The notes under the pieces are model-generated. The model was not told where the DNA came from, searched no databases, and worked only from the letters and a program-made list of their open reading frames with translations. Below, one piece after another: positions 41,199 through 52,147 of a stretch of 64,000 bases of DNA. The stretch covers positions 193,930,195 through 193,994,194 of the forward strand of contig CM077664.1 of assembly GCA_039707655.1 (NCBI GenBank), written 5' to 3'. The DNA is from Elymus sibiricus (lineage: Eukaryota; Streptophyta; Magnoliopsida; Poales; Poaceae). The position numbers and the translations under genes were made by a program. Position 1 is the first letter of the stretch. Each line of letters starts with the position of its first letter.

Positions 41199-42347
41199 GT
41201 CTACGCCAAGAAGAAGCTTGCCAAGCCTGTGCCTACGGATGCCGCCCCCGTGGGGGCATCGCTGGAGCCCCTCAAGGCCCTGCCGGCGCCTGCCAAAGGT
41301 CCTCCTCAGGAGGCCCCAGCGCCCCCTCGGGAGGCTTCTGGAGCTCAGCCTCCGAAGGCCCACGCGGCGCAGCAGCCTGAGCTCCTCGGCGAGCACGACT
41401 CGGACACCACGGTCATGCGCCTCGTTGAGCACCCCGTCTACTTCGTCAATACGGTGCTGCGAGACTCGCGCGAACGATACCCCATGCAGCAGAAGCTCCT
41501 CCTGGCGCTCCTCATGGCCTCCAGGAAGCTGTGCCACTACTTCCAGGGTCACCCAGTCAGAGTGATCTCCTCCTATTCGCTGGAGCAAGTCCTGCGGAGC
41601 CCAAACGCCACCGGCCGCGTCGCCGAATGGAACATCAAGCTGCAGCCTTTCGAGCTAGAGTTTCTCACCACTAGGACCATCAAGGGCGCGACCTTGGCAG
41701 ACTTCGCGACGGATTGGATGGACCCGCACCAGGGCGAGCCCCAGGAGGAGTCGCCCTTGCCCGAGGAGGCTACCTCTGGAGGCTGGAGCATGCACTTCGA
41801 CGGGGCCTTCGCGCGCCAGGGCGTGGGGGCTGGTGTGGTTCTCACTACGCCCACATGCGACAAGCTTTACTACGCAGTGCAGCTCTGCTTCGGGCGTGCC
41901 AACAAGGTCTCCAACAACATCACCAAATATGAGGGACTCATCGCTGGGCTCAACGCCACCATCGCGCTTGGAGTTAGGCGAATCATCATCAAGGGGGACT
42001 CGCAGCTCCTCGTCAACTTCTCCAACAAGAAGTACAAACCGAAGGATGAGCACATGGCGGCCTACCTGGAGGAGGTGGCCAAGCTCGAGAAGCGCTTCAT
42101 GGGCATGGAGCTACATCACATCCCTCGCGGCGACAATAGCGAGGCGGACGAAATTGCCAAGCGTGCTTCTCGCCGCAAGCCCCAGAGCCCCGGCGTCTTC
42201 GAGGAGCGGCTCCTGAAGCCTTCAGTGGCTCCACCGATCGTCAGCCCCACGGCGCCTCATGAGGAGCTCCCTCCCGCACCACCCATGGGCGCACCAGACT
42301 GCGGACCATCTTCAGGCGCTCGCCTGCTGCTGGCGCTCGAGCCGTAG
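41199..42347 (+). pseudogene. Element B linker and RNase H
   Basis: Proline-rich linker (41260-41380), then an RNase H of archaeal type. First catalytic Asp in [10 protein letters not shown], third in [10 protein letters not shown]. The catalytic Glu is replaced: NNITKYEG has Lys (41925-41927) where A has NNIAEYEG. The C-terminal [18 protein letters not shown] is normal. Ends at TAG 42345-42347 (CAG in A). The Glu-to-Lys change should abolish metal binding by this domain. Confidence 0.85.
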
Positions 42348-43595
42348 CCTGAAAGCTGGACCACAGAGATCAAGGCCTACCTGGAGGGTGGCGCCCTCCC
42401 GGAGGTCGACACAGAAGCGGAGCGTGTGGTCCGCCAGGCTGCGCTCTACCACTTGAAGGAGGGCGACCTGTACCGTCACCGCCCAAACAGAGTCGCGTTG
42501 TGGTGCATCTCAAAGGAGCAAGGGCGCGAGCTACTTGCCGACATCCACGGAGGCGACTGCGGCCACCATTCGTCCTCATGCACTCTCATAGGTAAGGCAT
42601 TCCGCATCGGTTTCTACTGCCCCACAACGCTTGAGGATGCCGCGGAGCTGGTCCAGGCAAGCGAGGCCTGCCAATTCCACGCCAAGCAGATCCACCAGCC
42701 AGCACAAGGGCTCCAGACCATCCCTCTCTCGTGGCCTTTCGCGGTCTGGGGGCTGGACATCCTCGGGCCCTTCCCTCGCTTGGCTGGCGGCTATCGCTAC
42801 CTCTATGTCGCCATTGACAAGTTCACCAAGTGGGCGGAGGTGGAGCTTGTCCGGACCATTCCGGCAGGGTCAGCGGTCAAGTTCATCAAGGGCCTAGTGT
42901 GCCGCTTTGGCGTCCCCAACCACATCATCACGGACAACGGCACACAGTTCACCAGCGGTCAATTCAAGACCTACTGCGCCAGCATCGACACACAGATCTG
43001 CTTTGCTTCCGTGGCACACCCTCGAAGCAATGGCCAGGCCGAGCGTGCCAACGCTGAGGTCCTCAAGGGCCTCAAGATCAAGAGCTTCAAGAAGCAGCTC
43101 GCGGCCTGCGGCAAGGGCTGGCTGGATGAGCTCCCATCAGTGCTATGGTCCATCCGCACCACGGCGACCAAGCCCACCGGCGAGACGCCTTTCTTCCTCG
43201 TCTACGGGGCAGAAGCGGTTCTCCCAGCCGAGGTCAAGCACCGGTCCCCGCGGGTCTTGGCTTTCGACGAATCTCATCAGGACGGCCTGCAGGAGGATGA
43301 CCTGCTTTTCCTCGAAGGAGCGCGCCACCAAGCCACCCTTCACGCGGCAAGGTACCAACAGGCGTTGCGTCGCTATCACAGCCGTAACATAAGCCCCCGC
43401 ACCCTCGAGGTGGGAGACCTTGTCCTCCGCCGGATCCTCTCCAGAGAGGGACTCCACAAACTCTCACCCATGTGGGAGGGCCCTTTCAGGGTCACGCACA
43501 TCTCCCGGCCCGGCGCGGCACGGCTCGAAACAGAGGAGGGTGTTCCGGTACAAAACACATGGAACATCCAACATCTCCGCAAGTTCTATCCGTGA
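42348..43595 (+). CDS. Element B integrase
   Basis: Open to TGA with HGGDCGHH at the zinc site, WGLDILGPFP, ITDNGTQF and NGQAERANAE for the D-D-E triad, and an SH3-like tail MWEGPFRVTHI. One zinc ligand is lost: Ser at 42660-42662 in ASEAC where A has CEAC. Otherwise the best preserved integrase of this family in the window. Confidence 0.9.
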   Translation, partial: PESWTTEIKAYLEGGALPEVDTEAERVVRQAALYHLKEGDLYRHRPNRVALWCISKEQGRELLADIHGGDCGHHSSSCTLIGKAFRIGFYCPTTLEDAAELVQASEACQFHAKQIHQPAQGLQTIPLSWPFAVWGLDILGPFPRLAGGYRYLYVAIDKFTKWAEVELVRTIPAGSAVKFIKGLVCRFGVPNHIITDNGTQFTSGQFKTYCASIDTQICFASVAHPRSNGQAERANAEVLKGLKIKSFKKQLAACGKGWLDELPSVLWSIRTTATKPTGETPFFLVYGAEAVLPAEVKHRSPRVLAFDESHQDGLQEDDLLFLEGARHQATLHAARYQQALRRYHSRNISPRTLEVGDLVLRRILSREGLHKLSPMWEGPFRVTHISRPGAARLETEEGVPVQNTWNIQHLRKFYP

Positions 43596-44722
43596 CCCCA
43601 CAGATACGAACGAAATGGAGCTGTACACGCTCCGGAGCTCTCTCTACCGGCGCTGCCTTCGGCACGCGGGAGCTCCTTCCCACTCTCGTGGAAGCCCCAT
43701 GCTCCGCGATGGCGGATACCCCATGCTCAGTGCTGGCGGACGCCCCATGCTCCACGCTGGCGGCCTACTTACTTGAGGGGTCTATCGGCCGTCACATCCT
43801 GAAGCTGACCCGTGTCGAACACAACATCACATATCTTTTCTGTTGTGTAATGAATCTATTTCATGCATCAGTAAAGTATACTTTCTAAAAAAACAACCGG
43901 TGTGCCTTGCAGCTGAGTTTGCCTCAGGAGGCGCGCTCGCGATCTCCCCTCGTGTGTCTCACGCGAGCGGGGGCTGGGCACGGTGCCTGTGCTCGGGCCA
44001 GCACTAGCAGCGCTGCAACAACCAAGTGACTAAGCTCTGGCTCGCGGGCCTGCTCCCGTGCACGTCACCTCACCAGGTCCTTGGTGCTCTTGCCTCCTCG
44101 CATAACACCCACAGACGGCCTCGCGAGCGTGCCCCGCTACATTACTTGCGAAAACTTGGCAATTTCCCTGGTGCAGGATTTCAGGGGTCTCAGGAGCCCC
44201 CCTCGGGAGGCCTCGCGATCGGTGCCCCACGGGCAGAAGGCTTTGCGAGGGACCGCGCCTCGCGTGCTGCGCCCTGCGAAGGACTCGCTCCGAGCTGTGC
44301 GTCCCTAAAAGAGCTAAGTCTAAGTGCCCCTCGGGTTTCCCTCCTCTCGTTTTCCCCTCGGGGCACCTAGACTTCCTTGGCACGAGCCGCCTGCGCGTCA
44401 AGGGGGGGACCCTGAGCACCGCGCCTCAGGGACTCCTACCGGCCTCAAGATCCCTACACCCTCTGGCCTTGCTGAGCGCACGCTCCAAGCACACTAGCGA
44501 CGGTCGTCGCTAGCTCGGGGGCTGGGTCCCAGCGACGCAGGGCACAAGAGCAGCGTAAGAAGGAAAGAAGGATCCCGGGGAGAAAGCGAAAATATGGGAG
44601 ACATCAAGTACATAGACATATGGCGCCATACAAGATATTTTTACGCCCCACCAGGCTACATTGGTTGCAGGGGCAAAAGGAAGGAATCGTCCACGAGGGT
44701 CCGCCCCAGGCACCTCCCGCGC
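43596..44722. other. Element B post-pol spacer
   Basis: Same landmarks as in A (CATGCTC/GGCGG motifs at 43698-43765, GACCCGTGTCGAACA at 43806, ATGCATCAGTAAAG at 43863). No ORF shared with A or D. Confidence 0.7.
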
Positions 44723-45437
44723 CTAGCCGAAATCCTCGTCTTCACTCTTGACGGTCCGGGGGCTCCCGCCGCTTTCGCTCCCGCTGGAGGGGTCGGAGCC
44801 GCTCCCGCTGGAGGAGTCGGAGTCGGTCCCGCTCTCGCTCTCCGCGCAGCACCCCACGTGGCCGCCGGCAACCCCGAATAACTTCACGTAGAGGGTCGCA
44901 GCTCCGTTGTACCTGAACTGCAAGACCTGCCCACGCTTCAGATCGTGGGAGCGGGCGAACGTTTTCCACCCCCGGGCCAGGAACATGAACCCGGTGGGGG
45001 AAAACTCCACCGCTACCCAGAAGGGACCATTGCAGCAGTCGTCCGCCTGCAGCAACAGGCCTAGGGGCTCGTCGTCCTCCATCGTCCTTGCAAAGGAGTC
45101 CGAAAGCGGGCGGTGCAGCCCCACGATAAACTCGTGCGTGACCTCCGCTGTGTGGGCGTCCTCCCGGGGAGAGGGGGCGCGCGCTCCGTCGCGCCCTCCC
45201 GCGGCCGCGAGCGCCACGCCACCCGCGACCACGAGTCACGGCCGTTCCGCGGGTGTTGGAGCCGGCCTCAGCGGCAGCGGCCGTGGAGCGCGGTCGGCCC
45301 CGGGGAGAAACCCTCGTCGCTGTGGCCGAACCACAAGCCCGGCCTCTACCCCTCACCGGCGCCGGCCTTGGCGGCTCCACCTCCTCCGCCGCCTTCTTCC
45401 CTTTCTCGGCTGCGGAGAGCTTCCTTTTAGGAGCCAT
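44723..45437 (-). pseudogene. Antisense ORF of element B: RGG-rich B3-like protein, frameshifted
   Basis: ATG at 45435-45437 (MAPKRKLSAAEKGKKAAEEV), RGRG-rich region, then a frameshift near 45190. The B3-like part reads in the second frame: LSDSFARTM, PLGLLLQADDCCNGPFWVAV, FMFLARGWKTFARSHDLKRG and LQFRYNGAATLYVKLFGVAG. The acidic tail ends KSEDEDFG. Compared with A, a few residues before LSDSFA are missing. Same position and orientation as in A and C. Confidence 0.78.
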
Positions 45438-45557
45438 GGCCGCGGCGGCGGCGGGCGGAGATTGGGAAGATGGAAAAAGGGGAGCCGACGAGTTGGTTGC
45501 AAGGAGGACGGGGGACGGGGTGAAAGAGCAATGGGATGCCTGCGCCCTGCGCGGGCA

Positions 45558-45569
45558 GGCTTTATCGCC
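45558..45569 (-). promoter_or_regulatory. Candidate antisense promoter of element B
   Basis: GGCGATAAAGCC on the minus strand, 121 bp upstream of the antisense ATG; identical to the D motif at 10197-10208. Confidence 0.5.
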
Positions 45570-45719
45570 GAGACGGCGATTATCAAGGTGTCGCGGGGAA
45601 GTGGAGGCGCCGCACTCACAAAGGCTGCCACGTGTCGCCCTGGGCCCGGCAGCTCAATGGGCCCCGCAGCACTTCGTCCCCAATGGCCAGAACGCGCACG
45701 CCGCGGGCCCGGGGGCTAC

Positions 45720-46609
45720 TGTCGGCCCAGTGGGAACCAGGGTACCACGGCCCATCAGCCTCTGGCCCAGAGGACGACGCTTGGGCTGGCCCTGGCAAGG
45801 TGGCCTTGGCATCGTTGCACAGGAGGGAGTCGCCTCGCGAGGAGCGAGCCTCGCAAGGCCCCTCGCCGCCAGGCCAAGCCCTGGTGAGGCCGGCAAGCCC
45901 CAGATCACCTCATGAGGCAACCCCTCGCAAGGCCGCTTTGTGGGGGATGACGTACGGCGCCAGCCACGGGGCGGCCGGCCCGTCACGTGGGTGACGTCCC
46001 GATGCCAGGGCTTGGACAGCGGGGTACGGCTCAGACAGGTTTCCATTCTGGTGATAAGGGAGCAGCGGCCTCTACCTCCCCCAAAGTAGGTCCCAAAGCA
46101 TTCCTCTTCGGTGTAAGGAGATCAGGACGGGTCGGTGCGCCAGGATGGAGGTCATCGTTGAGCCCAACAGCACGTCAGGACAACCGCTTTATCAGGCGGA
46201 GACCACCTTTAGTCAGGATAAGCATGTGCGCCTGTTCCCCTTCGAATTGCCGCCCTGTGGCCACCTTTCCCACTCATATTTTTGGGGAAGAGGACCAAGG
46301 CACTACAAAAGGGGCAGGGCCGCTTCCATGCAAGGGGATCGATTCATTCTCCCCCACACCTCGTGTACCTCGAGCCACAAGCTCTCCACTACAGAGCAAT
46401 CCAACACAGGTAGGAGTAGGGTATTACACCGCACGGTAGCCCGAACCTGGGTAGCTCGCGCGTCCCCTTCATGTCCGGTGAGAGCCAGTGAGCCCGTCGT
46501 GATCCCGCCGTAGTTGCCGTCGTGTCGTAGGTCGCCAAGCAAAGCCCCCCAGAGTTCGAACCCTAAGTTCTTGGAGAAGTTTCTTGGACGCAGATCCTAG
46601 ACTCCGATA
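45720..46609 (+). repeat. 3' LTR of element B
   Basis: 890 bp, co-linear with 38052-38942; most differences visible are transitions. Followed by GCCCT and the resumed gag frame of F. Confidence 0.93.
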
Positions 46610-46614
46610 GCCCT

Positions 46615-47976
46615 CAAGGACGGCTCGCGCTCGTGGCTCATGAACCTTCCCGAAGCGTCCATCTCCTTGTGGGCCGAGCTCTACCGGCAATTCGTCACCA
46701 ACTTCAAGGGCACGCACAAGCGCTCCCTCACACTCAATGACTTGCGCACCGTGCGCCAGCGCCCTGACGAGACCCTCCGCAAGTACATCCAGCGCTTCAG
46801 CCAAGTGCGTAACAAGATCCCACGCGCCTCCGGCGCTGCCGTCATCTCCGCGTTCTCCTCCGGCGTCGCGGATGTCTGGATGCGCGAGAAGCTCGCCATC
46901 AATGACGAGCTTGACTTTGTGGTTGAGTTGTTCAACCTCGCCGATAGGTGCGTTAAGGCTGAAGCAGGCCGCCTCTTCGCCCACAACGACCCCGACGCGG
47001 CGCCAGACGCCGCCAAGGCCAAGAATAAGGATCCCAAACGCAAGGGCCCTGCCGTGCTTGCGGCGGAGCCTGAGCAGAAGCGCGGCCATGACCGCGACGT
47101 GCCTAAGAAGGACAGCCGCCCTCTTTGTGCCTACCACAACGTGCACTCCCACAGCACCGAGGGCTGCCACGAGCTCAAGCTGCTTCACGACGAGCGCCTG
47201 GGCCGTCGCGGCGACCGCAACGATCGTGGTGCTAGCCAAGGAGGCGGCCGCAACGGCAACCGCTAGGGAGACCGCAACAACAATGGCAACTTCCAGTAGG
47301 GCTAGCGCGACCAACCTCGGCAGGCCAACCCTCAGGCCAACGCTGCTCTGCCGCCGCTGCCGCCGCCGCCTCGGAGGAACGATGGCAACCAGCCTGACGA
47401 GGGCGCTGGGGGCTACCAGGAGCCTCGCGGAGTGGCTTGTATCCTCAGCGGGGCCCAGGCCCCCGCGTCCAACCGCCACTTCAAGCAGTTCTCTCGCGAG
47501 GTGAACGCCGCCCTCCCGAGGCCTGAGGCTTCTCAGCCCCTCAAGTGGTCGCAGTACGCAATCACCTTCGACTCCAAGGACCACCCCAAGTCTACAAGCT
47601 CTGTGGGCACAATCCCCATGCTGTGCACTCCCATCATCAGGAACGTCGCCATCACCAAGACGCTCATCGACGGGGGCGCAGGCCTCAACGTGATCTCCAT
47701 CGAGACCTTCGAGCAGCTCCAGGTGCCCTACGAGCAGTTGATGCCAACGAGGCCCTTCTCAGGTGTGACAGATGGTTCCACGCTGCCTCTGGGGCAAGTG
47801 TACCTTCCCATCACCTTCGGCACCCGCAAGAACTACCACACTGAGCTCATCGACTTCGACGTGGCGCACATTGGCCTGCCCTAGAACGCCATCCTGGGCT
47901 ACCTAGCGCTCGCCAAGTTCATGGCGGTGACCCATCACGCCTACAACGTTCTCAAGATGCCGGGCTGTAGTGGTAT
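46615..47976 (+). pseudogene. Element F gag C-terminal half and protease
   Basis: Capsid sequence continues (KDGSRSWLMNLPEASISLW, RKYIQRFSQVRNKIPRA), then the knuckle-like CAYHNVHSHSTEGCHEL. Stops at 47264-47266, near 47297 and 47303, and 47882-47884. Protease motifs KTLIDGGAGLNVISIETF and TRPFSGVTDGSTLPLGQV are intact. Cut by element C after MPGCSG; flank GGTAT (47972-47976). Confidence 0.87.
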
Positions 47977-48532
47977 TGTCGGGCCCGTGGAACCCAGGGT
48001 ATCCTGGCCCGTCTGCCTTTGGCCCAGGGCGCAACGCCTGGTGTAGGCCCAGCAGGCCACCACCATCAAGCACCTCACCAAGACCCCTCATGAGGCCTCG
48101 GCCTCACGAGGACCCCTCCTCAGGGAGCGGGCAAGCGAGCCTCAGCACCTTCACCAACAGCCTCGCAAGGCCCTCTCGCGAGGCAGCCTCCCGAGGTGCC
48201 CTCCAGAGGCACCCTCCTGGAGGCGCTCAAGACAAGGGATGTTCGGCTCGGCCGCGGCGACGAACGGCGACAGAGGACGTGCCAGCAGGCGCGGATGAAG
48301 AGGGTTTCCCCTTTTGTGCTAAGGGAGCAAGGCCAGCAGTCCACTTCCCAAAGCAGCCCCAAAGGTTGCCCGATTGGCGAAAGAAGACCAAGACGGCGGG
48401 CGCGCCGGGCGGAGGTCATCACCGAGCCCACCGGCGCGTCATGGATCATGCTTGTGCAGGCGAAGACCGCCTTTAGTCAGGATAGCCTGAGCGCCTGTCC
48501 CCTTTCAAAACCCGCCAAGTGTGGCAACCCTT
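47977..48532 (+). repeat. 5' LTR of element C, first part
   Basis: Starts TGTCGGGCCCGTGGAACCC; it is 556 bp up to the insertion of E at CCCTT. Resumes at 58831. Confidence 0.9.
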
Positions 48533-50050
48533 TGATACGTCCATTTTGCATCATGTTTTGCTACTGTTATTTATAATGTTTTTAATCAATATAACACTTT
48601 GTGGAGCAATTCTAATGCCTTTTCTCTGTTAATATGCAAGATTTACACAAGGAGGGGGATTGCCGGCAACTGGAATTCTGGACCTGAAAAAGCTATGTCA
48701 GAGATACCTATTCTGCACATCTCCAAATGGGCTGAAATTTCACGAAGATTTATGTTGGAATAAATAAAAAATACTGGAAGCAAGAAGTACCAGAGAGGGC
48801 CACCCAGGTGCCCACAAGGCACCAGGGTGCGCCACCCCCCAGGCGCGCCCTGGTGGCTCATGGGGCCCCTGGCCAGCCTCTGGCCCCAATTTTCTGGTAT
48901 ATAAGTACATTTGCCCTAGAAAAAATAGAGAGAAGACTTTCGGGATGGTGCACCACCGTCTCGAGGTGGAACTTGGGCAGGAGCACTTTTGCTCTCCGGC
49001 GTAGAGATTCTGTCGGGGATACTTCCCTCCGGGAGGGGGAAATCGTCGCCATTGACATCACCAGCGATCCTCTCATCGTGGGAGGACTAGTCTTCATCAA
49101 CATCTTCACCAGCACCATCTCATCTCAAACCCTAGTTCATCTCTTGTATTCAATCTTTTTCTCAAAACCTCAGATTGGTACCTATGGGTTGCTAGTAGTG
49201 TTGATTACATCTTGTAGTTGATGCAAGTTGGTTTATTTGGTGGAAGATTATATGTTTAGATCTATTATGTTATTCAATACCCCTCTGATCTTGGACATGA
49301 TTATGATTTGTGAGTAGTTACTTTTGTTCTTGAGGACATGGGAGAAGTCTTGTCATAAGTAATCATGTGAATTTGGTATTCGTTCGATATTTTGATGATA
49401 TGTATGTTGTTGATTCTCTTAGTGGTGTCATGTGAACGTCGACTACATGACACTTCACCATCTTTGGGCCTAAGGGAATGCATTGTGGAGTAGTAATTAG
49501 ATGATGGGTTGCTAGAGTGACAGAAGCTTAAACCCTAATTTATGCGCTATTCCGTAAGGGGTGATTTGGATCCATATTTTTAATGCTATGGTTAGAGCTA
49601 TCTTAATTCTTCTTTCGTAGTTGCGGATGCTTGCGAGAGGGGGTAGTAATAAGTGGGAGGCTTGTTCAAGTAAGAACAACACCCAAGCACTGGTCCACCC
49701 ACATATCAAATTATCAAAGTAGCGAACGCGAATCAAACAAACATGATGAAAGTGACTAGATGAAATTCCCATGAGTCCTCGAGAACGCTTTACTTACTAT
49801 AAGAGATCGTTCCGGCTTGTCCTTTGCTATAAAAAGGATTGGGCCACCTTGCTGCACTCTTTGTTACTATTTCTACTTGTCACTTGTTACAAATTATCTT
49901 GCTATCAAACTACTCGTTACCGATAATTTCAGTGCTTGTAGAAAATACCTTGCTGAAAACCGCTTGTCATTTCCTTCTGCTCCTCGTTGGGTTCGACACT
50001 CTTACTTATCGAAAGGACTACAATTGATCCCCTATACTTGTGGGTCATCA
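48533..50050 (+). repeat. 5' LTR of element E
   Basis: 1518 bp. A strong hairpin (arms about 48810-48865 around CCACCCCCC) precedes the TATA box TATATAAG at 48898-48905. The 3' LTR is nearly identical by eye. Confidence 0.93.
48898..48905 (+). promoter_or_regulatory. LTR promoter TATA box of element E
   Basis: TATATAAG in TCTGGTATATAAGTACA, 33 bp after the hairpin; repeated at 57673-57680 in the 3' LTR. Confidence 0.7.
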
Positions 50051-50078
50051 AGACTCTTTTCTGGCGCCATTGCCGGGG
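50051..50078 (+). other. Primer-binding region of element E
   Basis: TGGCGCCATTGCCGGGG about 11 bp after the LTR end, the usual place and start (TGG) for a tRNA primer site in Athila elements. Confidence 0.6.
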
Positions 50079-50156
50079 AGTGAAGCGCCTTTGGTGAGTG
50101 GAATTTGGTAAGGAAACATTTATATTACGTGCTGAAATTTACTGTCACTTGTCACT

Positions 50157-50918
50157 ATGGAAAGTAATCCTTTGAGGGGTTTGTTCGGGGTATCTTCACC
50201 TCGACCGGAAACACAAATAGTTGCTCCTCAACCTACTATACCTACTGAAAATATTTATTATGAAACTCCTCCAGGTATGATAGAGAAACTGCTAGCTAAT
50301 CCTTATGCAGGAGATGGAACAGTACATCCTGATATGCACTTGATCTATGTGGATGAAATTTGTGGATTGTTTAAGCTTGCAGGTTTATCCGGAGATGGAG
50401 TTAAGAAGAAAGTATTCCCTTTATCTTTGGAGGGAAAGGCATTGATGTGGTATAGGCTATGTGATGATACTGATACATGGGACTGGAACCGATTGAAACT
50501 AGAATTCCATCAGAAATTTTATCCTATGCATTTGGTTCATCGTGATCGGAATTATATATATAACTTTTGGCCTCGTGAAGGAGAAAGCATCGCTCAAGCT
50601 TGGGGGAGGCTTAAGTACATGATGTACACATGCCCCAATCTTGAGCTCTCAAAAGAAATTATCTTACAGATTTTTTATGCTCGGCTTTCTCATGATAATC
50701 AAAGTATGCTCGATTCTTCTTCGACTGGCTCCTTTATGAAGAAAACTATTGAATTCAGATGGGATCTTCTGGAAATAATTAAATGCAACTCTGAAGATTG
50801 GAAACTCGACAAAGGTAATGAGTTAGGTATAATACTTGAGTTCGATTGTGTTAAATCTTTTATGGCCACCGATGTTTTCATAAGTTTAGCACTAAATATG
50901 GACTTGACGCTGAGATAG
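50157..50918 (+). pseudogene. Element E gag
   Basis: The ATG at 50157 gives MESNPLRGLFGVSSPRPET. Capsid-like core: FKLAGLSGDGVKKKVFPL, LEGKALMWYRLCDD and FWPREGESIAQAWGRLKY. One base seems lost near 50879 (DVF then ISLAL in place of HKFS), which moves the rest of gag and all of pol into another frame; the listed stop at 50916-50918 is a consequence. The downstream continuation begins KFSTKYGLDAEIVASF. Capsid protein of the particle. Confidence 0.87.
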
Positions 50919-52147
50919 TAGCTTCCTTTTGTGAATCATTTGCTACTCTTGTTGATCTCCCTATGGAGAGGTGGTTTAAATATCATCCCCCTGTTAAAGA
51001 AAAGATTGAGGAACCCATTAGTGTTAAAGAAGAAACAATTGTTTGCCATGCTGATCCAGTTGTGCCTACTGCTTATATTGAGAAACCACCTTTTCCTGTT
51101 AGGATTAAGGAACATGCTAAAGCTTCAACTGTGGTTAACCAAAGCAATATTAGAGCACCTAGAACCTTTGAACAAATTAAAGTTGAACCTGATGTTGCTA
51201 TGGTTAAAGATCTCTTAGTCGATAATATAGATGGGCATGTTATTTACTTTTGTGATGAGGCTGCTAGAATTGCTAAACCTGTTAGAAATGAACGTGATAT
51301 GTTAGACAAGAACAAGCCCGTAGTTGGCATGCCTGTTATTTGTGTTAAGATTGGAGATCATTGCTATCATGGTTTGTGTGATATGGGTGCTAGTGTGAGT
51401 GCTATTCCATTTTCTCTATATCAAGAAGTAATGCATGATATTGCACCTGTTGAGATTGAAGATATTGATGTTACTATTAAGCTTGCAAACAGAGATACCA
51501 TTACACCACTTGGGATTGTTAGAGATGTTGAAGTCTTGTGTGGAAATATAAAATACCCTACTTATTTTCTAGTCCTCGGTTCTCCACAAGATGATTTTTG
51601 TCCCATTATATTTGGTAGACCTTTCTTGAACACTGTTAATGCCAAGATTGATTGCGCTAAAGAAACTGTTAGTGTTAATTTTGGTGGTTTGTCTCATGAG
51701 TTTAATTTCTCCAAGTTTCGTAGACAACCTCATGATAAAGAATTGCCTAGTAAAGATGAAATTATTGGTCTTGCTTCTATTGCCGTACCTCCTACTGATC
51801 CGTTAGAACAATATTTGCTGGATCATGAAAATGATATGCATATGAATGAAAGAAATAAAATAGATAAGATGTTCTTTGATCAACCACCTATCCTTAAACA
51901 CAATTTGCCTATTGAAACTCTTGGAGGCCCTCCTCCACCTAAGGGTGATCATGTATTTGAATTGAAGCAATTGCCTGATACATTGAAATATGCTTACCTT
52001 GATGAAAAGAAGATATATCCTGTTACTATTAGTGCTAACCTTTTAGCGCATGAAGAAAAGAGATTACTAAAAACTTTGAGGAAGCACCGAGCTGCTATTG
52101 GATATACTCTTGATGATCTTAAGGGCTTTAGTCCTACTCTATGTTAG
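50880..52147 (+). CDS. Element E gag end and aspartic protease
   Basis: In the frame used by the rest of pol. Contains PMERWFKYHPP, then the protease with GLCDMGASVSAIPFSLY (D-M-G in place of D-S/T-G), then NLADRDT-like LANRDTITPLGI and CPIIFGRPFLNTVNAKID. The C-terminal spacer leads into RT. Ends at TAG 52145-52147 just before HKINME, where the frame otherwise continues unbroken. Confidence 0.85.

Larger units (their letters stand above)
38052..46609 (+). mobile_element. Element B: complete Tat-like Ty3/gypsy (8558 bp) inside F gag
   Basis: Target duplication GCCCT at 38047-38051 and 46610-46614. LTRs 891 and 890 bp; by eye a few percent different, so not very young. Gag-pol is in one frame from 39006 to 43595 with four in-frame stops, but the gag core is deleted. 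Spacer and antisense B3 ORF follow, then GGGCCCGGGGGCTAC before the 3' LTR. The last bases of the 3' LTR are CCGATA, not CCGACA. Confidence 0.95.
36295..47976 (+). mobile_element. Element F: Tat-like Ty3/gypsy, host of insertions B and C
   Basis: 5' LTR 36295-37175, primer site, gag to 38051, interruption by B, gag continuation and protease 46615-47976, then interruption by C; the rest is beyond the window. The LTR is of the TGTCGGGCC type shared with C. Left flank TATAT (36290-36294). Confidence 0.9.
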
